Shown: positions 52,525 to 54,899 of the stretch, piece by piece
Numbering within the stretch: position 1 is the stretch's first letter
Layout: each line of letters starts with the position of its first letter
Origin: Kineococcus sp. TRM81007
GTDB lineage: Bacteria > Actinomycetota > Actinomycetes > Actinomycetales > Kineococcaceae
Length of the DNA stretch: 54,899 nucleotides
NCBI RefSeq assembly: GCF_022669155.1
Contig: NZ_JALBVB010000043.1
Coordinates: forward strand, 46,847-101,745
Direction of reading: 5' to 3'
The notes under the pieces: generated by a model
Database searches by the model: none
The model's input: the letters and a program-made list of their open reading frames with translations, nothing else
What the model was told of the DNA's origin: nothing
Position numbers and translations under genes: made by a program

Positions 52525-52806
52525 TCAGAAGCGGAAGGGGATGGGGATCGGCCCGCAGCAGCACACTCCGCGCCCACCACCGGCCATGAGCAGCGACGCG
52601 GCCTGGTAGCAGGCCAGGAACCGCACGGCGCTGGGCACGGCGCCGCCCAGCAGCCCGCGGCTGCGCACGATGCTGCGCACGGCCCCGGAGCAGGAGTCGC
52701 CGCCGTGGGCGACGCGGTGGGCGCACGCGTATCCCTTCCGGGGTGAGATCCGGCGCTGGTAAACGTCGCACAGGGCGTCGAACGCTCGGGCTGCGGGGCT
52801 CGTCAT
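52525..52806 (-). CDS. YidD-like membrane protein insertion efficiency factor
   Basis: 93-aa YidD-family (DUF37) relative. DVYQRRISPRKGYACAHRVAHGGDSCSGAV matches the YQR-x-ISP...C...SCS core; the RFLACYQAA segment resembles the second cysteine region. The C-terminus has an unusual cluster GVCCCGP. YidD assists membrane protein insertion with YidC. It is not beside yidC/rnpA here, so it is probably an accessory copy. ATG 52806 with TAGCGT 6 nt upstream and no ribosome site. Confidence 0.8.
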   Translation of the reverse strand: MTSPAARAFDALCDVYQRRISPRKGYACAHRVAHGGDSCSGAVRSIVRSRGLLGGAVPSAVRFLACYQAASLLMAGGGRGVCCCGPIPIPFRF

Positions 52807-52812
52807 GCCCCG

Positions 52813-52818
52813 ACGCTA
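52813..52818 (-). promoter_or_regulatory. -10-like hexamer of the YidD-like gene (leaderless)
   Basis: TAGCGT on the minus strand, 6 nt before the ATG at 52806. Confidence 0.5.
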
Positions 52819-52947
52819 GCGCCGTCGCGGCCGCGGCGCCCGGCGTCGAGGCGATGAGTCCGGCGCCGGGCGCCGGTCACCTCCCCGACGGCTGGTCGAC
52901 GGTAAAGGAGCGGCGTGGTGTCGGAGGTCTTCCCTAGGGTTCCGGTC

Positions 52948-53976
52948 ATGGCAACGGCGAGCACGGCGGCCGCGCGGGCGGTGTCCCCGGCGGTCGAAGC
53001 GCGGGGACTGGTGAAGAGGTACGGCGACGTCACCGCGGTGGCGGGCGTCGATCTGACGGTGCCGGCCGGCACCGTCCTGGCCCTGCTGGGCCCCAACGGC
53101 GCCGGCAAGACGACGACGGTGCGGATGCTCACCACGCTGCTGGTCCCCGACGAGGGGACCGCCACCGTGGCGGGCGTGGACGTCGTGGCCGACCCGCGCG
53201 AGGTGCGCCGGCGCATCGGCCTGTCCGGCCAGTACGCGGCGGTGGACGAGAACCTCACCGGGTTCGAGAACCTGGACATGGTGGGCCGGCTGTACCACCT
53301 GGGGCGCAAGCGCTCGCGGGAGCGGGCGTGGGAGCTGCTGGAGCAGTTCGACCTCACGGACGCGGCCAAGCGGGTCGCCAAGACGTACTCCGGCGGCATG
53401 CGCCGCCGCCTGGACCTCGCGGGCGCCCTGGTGGCCGAGCCCCCGGTGCTGGTCCTGGACGAGCCGACCACGGGGCTCGACCCGCGCAGCCGCAACGACA
53501 TGTGGGAGCTGCTGACGCGGATGGTCGGTGGCGGCACCACGCTGCTGCTGACCACGCAGTACCTGGAGGAGGCCGAACGCCTCGCCGACGACATCGTCGT
53601 CATCGACCACGGCCGCGTCATCGCCCGCGGCACCGCCGACGAGCTGAAGACCCAGGTCGGCGGGCAGCGCGTGGAGGTCGTCGTTGCCACCGACGGCGAC
53701 GTGGACGCGGCGGTGGCGGTGCTGCACGAGGTGGCCGTCGGCGAGCTGCAGGTGGAGCGCCGCGCGCGCCGGGTCACCGCACCGGTGACCTCGGGCACGC
53801 AGGTGCTCGTGCAGGTGCTGCAGCGCCTCGGCGAGGTGGGCATCGTGCCGCTGGACGCGGGGCTGCGCCGCCCCACGATGGACGACGTCTTCTTGACGCT
53901 GACGGGCAAGCCGGCCGACGAGGTCGCCGGCGTCGACGAGCCGGCGCGGCCGGTGGGGGAGGGGGTGCGGCCGTGA
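52948..53976 (+). CDS. Daunorubicin-resistance-type ABC ATPase (DrrA family)
   Basis: 342-aa ATPase. Walker A GPNGAGKTTT, Q-loop LSGQYAAVDENLTG, signature YSGGMRRRLDLA, Walker B LVLDEPTTGLDP, then a C-terminal DrrA-type domain ending RPTMDDVFLTLTGK. ATG 52948 fits TAGGGT 7 nt upstream (leaderless). An alternative start is GTG 52918, which has AAAGGAG 7 nt upstream and adds 10 residues. Drives export with the next gene. The exported compound is unknown. Confidence 0.9.
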   Translation: MATASTAAARAVSPAVEARGLVKRYGDVTAVAGVDLTVPAGTVLALLGPNGAGKTTTVRMLTTLLVPDEGTATVAGVDVVADPREVRRRIGLSGQYAAVDENLTGFENLDMVGRLYHLGRKRSRERAWELLEQFDLTDAAKRVAKTYSGGMRRRLDLAGALVAEPPVLVLDEPTTGLDPRSRNDMWELLTRMVGGGTTLLLTTQYLEEAERLADDIVVIDHGRVIARGTADELKTQVGGQRVEVVVATDGDVDAAVAVLHEVAVGELQVERRARRVTAPVTSGTQVLVQVLQRLGEVGIVPLDAGLRRPTMDDVFLTLTGKPADEVAGVDEPARPVGEGVRP

Positions 53977-54767
53977 GCGCGGTCGGGGTGGTGCTCGCCG
54001 ACAGCTCGGTGATCGCCAAGCGGAACATGCTGAAGATCACGAGGATCCCCGACCTGCTGGTCGGCACCCTCATCTCGCCCATCATGTTCATCCTGCTGTT
54101 CGGGTACGTCTTCGGCGGCGCGATCGACGTGCCGAACTACCGTGAGTTCATCGTGCCGGGCATCTTCGCCCAGACGGTCATCTTCGGGGCCACCATCACC
54201 GGCGCCGGCATCGCCGACGACATGCAGAAGGGCATCATCGAGCGGTTCCGGTCGCTGCCGATGGCCCAGTCCGCGGTCCTCGTGGGGCGCACGGCCTCGG
54301 ACGTCGTCCTCAACGTCATCGTCACGGTCATCATGTCGCTGACCGGTCTGGTGATCGGGTGGCGGATCCGCACCTCGTTCCTCGACGCGGTCGTCGGTTT
54401 CGCGCTGCTGCTGCTGTTCGCCTACGCGCTGTCGTGGGTGATGGGCCTGCTCGGCCTGCTCATCCGCACCCCGGAGGCGTTCAACAACCTGACGTTCCTG
54501 ACGATCTTCCCGCTGACGTTCATCACGAACGCCTTCGTGCCGCTGGAGACCTTCCCCGGCCCGTTGCAGACGATCGCGCAGTGGAACCCGGTCTCCACCC
54601 TCGTGCAGGCGGCGCGCGAGCGCTTCGGCAACGTGCCGCCGGGCACCGAGCTGGGCACCTGGTCGCTGCAGAACTCCGAGCTGTACACGCTGCTGTGGAT
54701 CGTGGTGATCCTCGCGGTGTTCGTGCCGCTGGCGACCCGGCAGTACCGGCGGGCCGCCGCCCGCTGA
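53973..54767 (+). CDS. Daunorubicin-resistance-type ABC-2 permease (DrrB family)
   Basis: 264-aa ABC-2 membrane protein with six segments. Family features: RNMLKITRIPDLLVGTLISPIMFILLF, GIIERFRSLPMAQSAVLVGR, and NPVSTLVQAARERFGN near the C-terminus. Coupled to the ATPase by a GTGA overlap. With it forms a drug or lipid exporter. A terminator follows. Confidence 0.92.
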   Translation: MSAVGVVLADSSVIAKRNMLKITRIPDLLVGTLISPIMFILLFGYVFGGAIDVPNYREFIVPGIFAQTVIFGATITGAGIADDMQKGIIERFRSLPMAQSAVLVGRTASDVVLNVIVTVIMSLTGLVIGWRIRTSFLDAVVGFALLLLFAYALSWVMGLLGLLIRTPEAFNNLTFLTIFPLTFITNAFVPLETFPGPLQTIAQWNPVSTLVQAARERFGNVPPGTELGTWSLQNSELYTLLWIVVILAVFVPLATRQYRRAAAR

Positions 54768-54777
54768 CGACCGGCCC

Positions 54778-54818
54778 CGACGGCTCCCCTCCCGCACCGC
54801 GGGGGCGGGAGCCGTCGG
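54778..54818 (+). terminator. Hairpin after the Drr-type exporter
   Basis: Imperfect stem of about 15 bp between CGACGGCTCCC and GGGAGCCGTCG arms with a GC-rich centre, starting 10 nt past the stop. The remaining 80 nt to the window end show no gene. Confidence 0.6.
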
Positions 54819-54899
54819 CGCGCCGGGGCCCCGCGGCCCGCCCTCGGGCCACCGGCACCCAGCGCCCGCTCCCGCTCCGGCCGACCCGCCCGGTTCACC

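Overview
This window comes from a very GC-rich actinobacterium. The evidence is the strong G/C bias at third codon positions, the many GTG starts, the chains of GTGA/ATGA stop-start overlaps, an actinobacterial-type acyl-CoA carboxylase epsilon subunit, and the block sdhCDAB - cdd - deoA - add - phosphosugar mutase, which recalls the Mycobacterium tuberculosis Rv3308-Rv3319 neighbourhood. With a chemoreceptor and a cell-surface polysaccharide module also present, a motile Kineosporiaceae such as Kineococcus is my best guess. That is an inference, not a database result. I see no rRNA, tRNA, CRISPR array, transposase or phage gene.

Layout. 0-5 kb: tail of a sugar ABC importer operon (two permeases) with a GH1 beta-glucosidase, then a zinc formaldehyde-dehydrogenase-type enzyme. 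5-12.4 kb: a reverse-strand overlapping operon pxpB-pxpC-carboxyltransferase-epsilon; then a surface polysaccharide module (flippase, deacetylase, GT2 glycosyltransferase); then pxpA, separated from its usual partners. 12.5-17 kb: a nitrate/taurine-type ABC system whose ATPase and binding protein are one polypeptide, and a UbiB-family kinase. 17-21 kb: sdhCDAB, with a DtxR/IdeR-like palindrome upstream. 21-30.6 kb: mannose-1-phosphate guanylyltransferase, an M20 amidohydrolase, then a BMP-type nucleoside importer translationally coupled to cytidine deaminase and thymidine phosphorylase. 30.7-37 kb: DUF4190-like membrane protein, aldo/keto reductase, PAT-like acetyltransferase, adenosine deaminase, RsgA, chemoreceptor. 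37-43.5 kb: an overlapping pair of aldehyde-dehydrogenase-like proteins lacking the catalytic residues, a PHP protein, formamidase with an FmdB-like protein, and an alpha/beta hydrolase. 43.5-54.9 kb: phosphosugar mutase, quinone reductase, nucleoside-kinase-like P-loop protein, COG0523 GTPase, two ABC exporters, a DapA-family aldolase, a GNAT protein and YidD.

Functionally, the centre of the window is nucleoside scavenging: uptake (BMP lipoprotein, ATPase, two permeases), deamination (cdd, add), phosphorolysis (deoA), and probably sugar-phosphate isomerisation and kinase steps (43.5 kb mutase, 46.5 kb kinase). ManC and the mutase could also feed GDP-mannose to surface glycans.

The observations most worth a second look are the ATPase-binding protein fusion, the aldehyde-dehydrogenase pseudoenzyme pair, the degenerate carboxyltransferase joined to the 5-oxoprolinase operon, the iron-box-like palindrome between sdhC and manC, a recurring leaderless promoter layout (-10-like hexamer 6-9 nt before the start codon), and an unusual load of 9-18 bp tandem repeats, two of which span stop codons.
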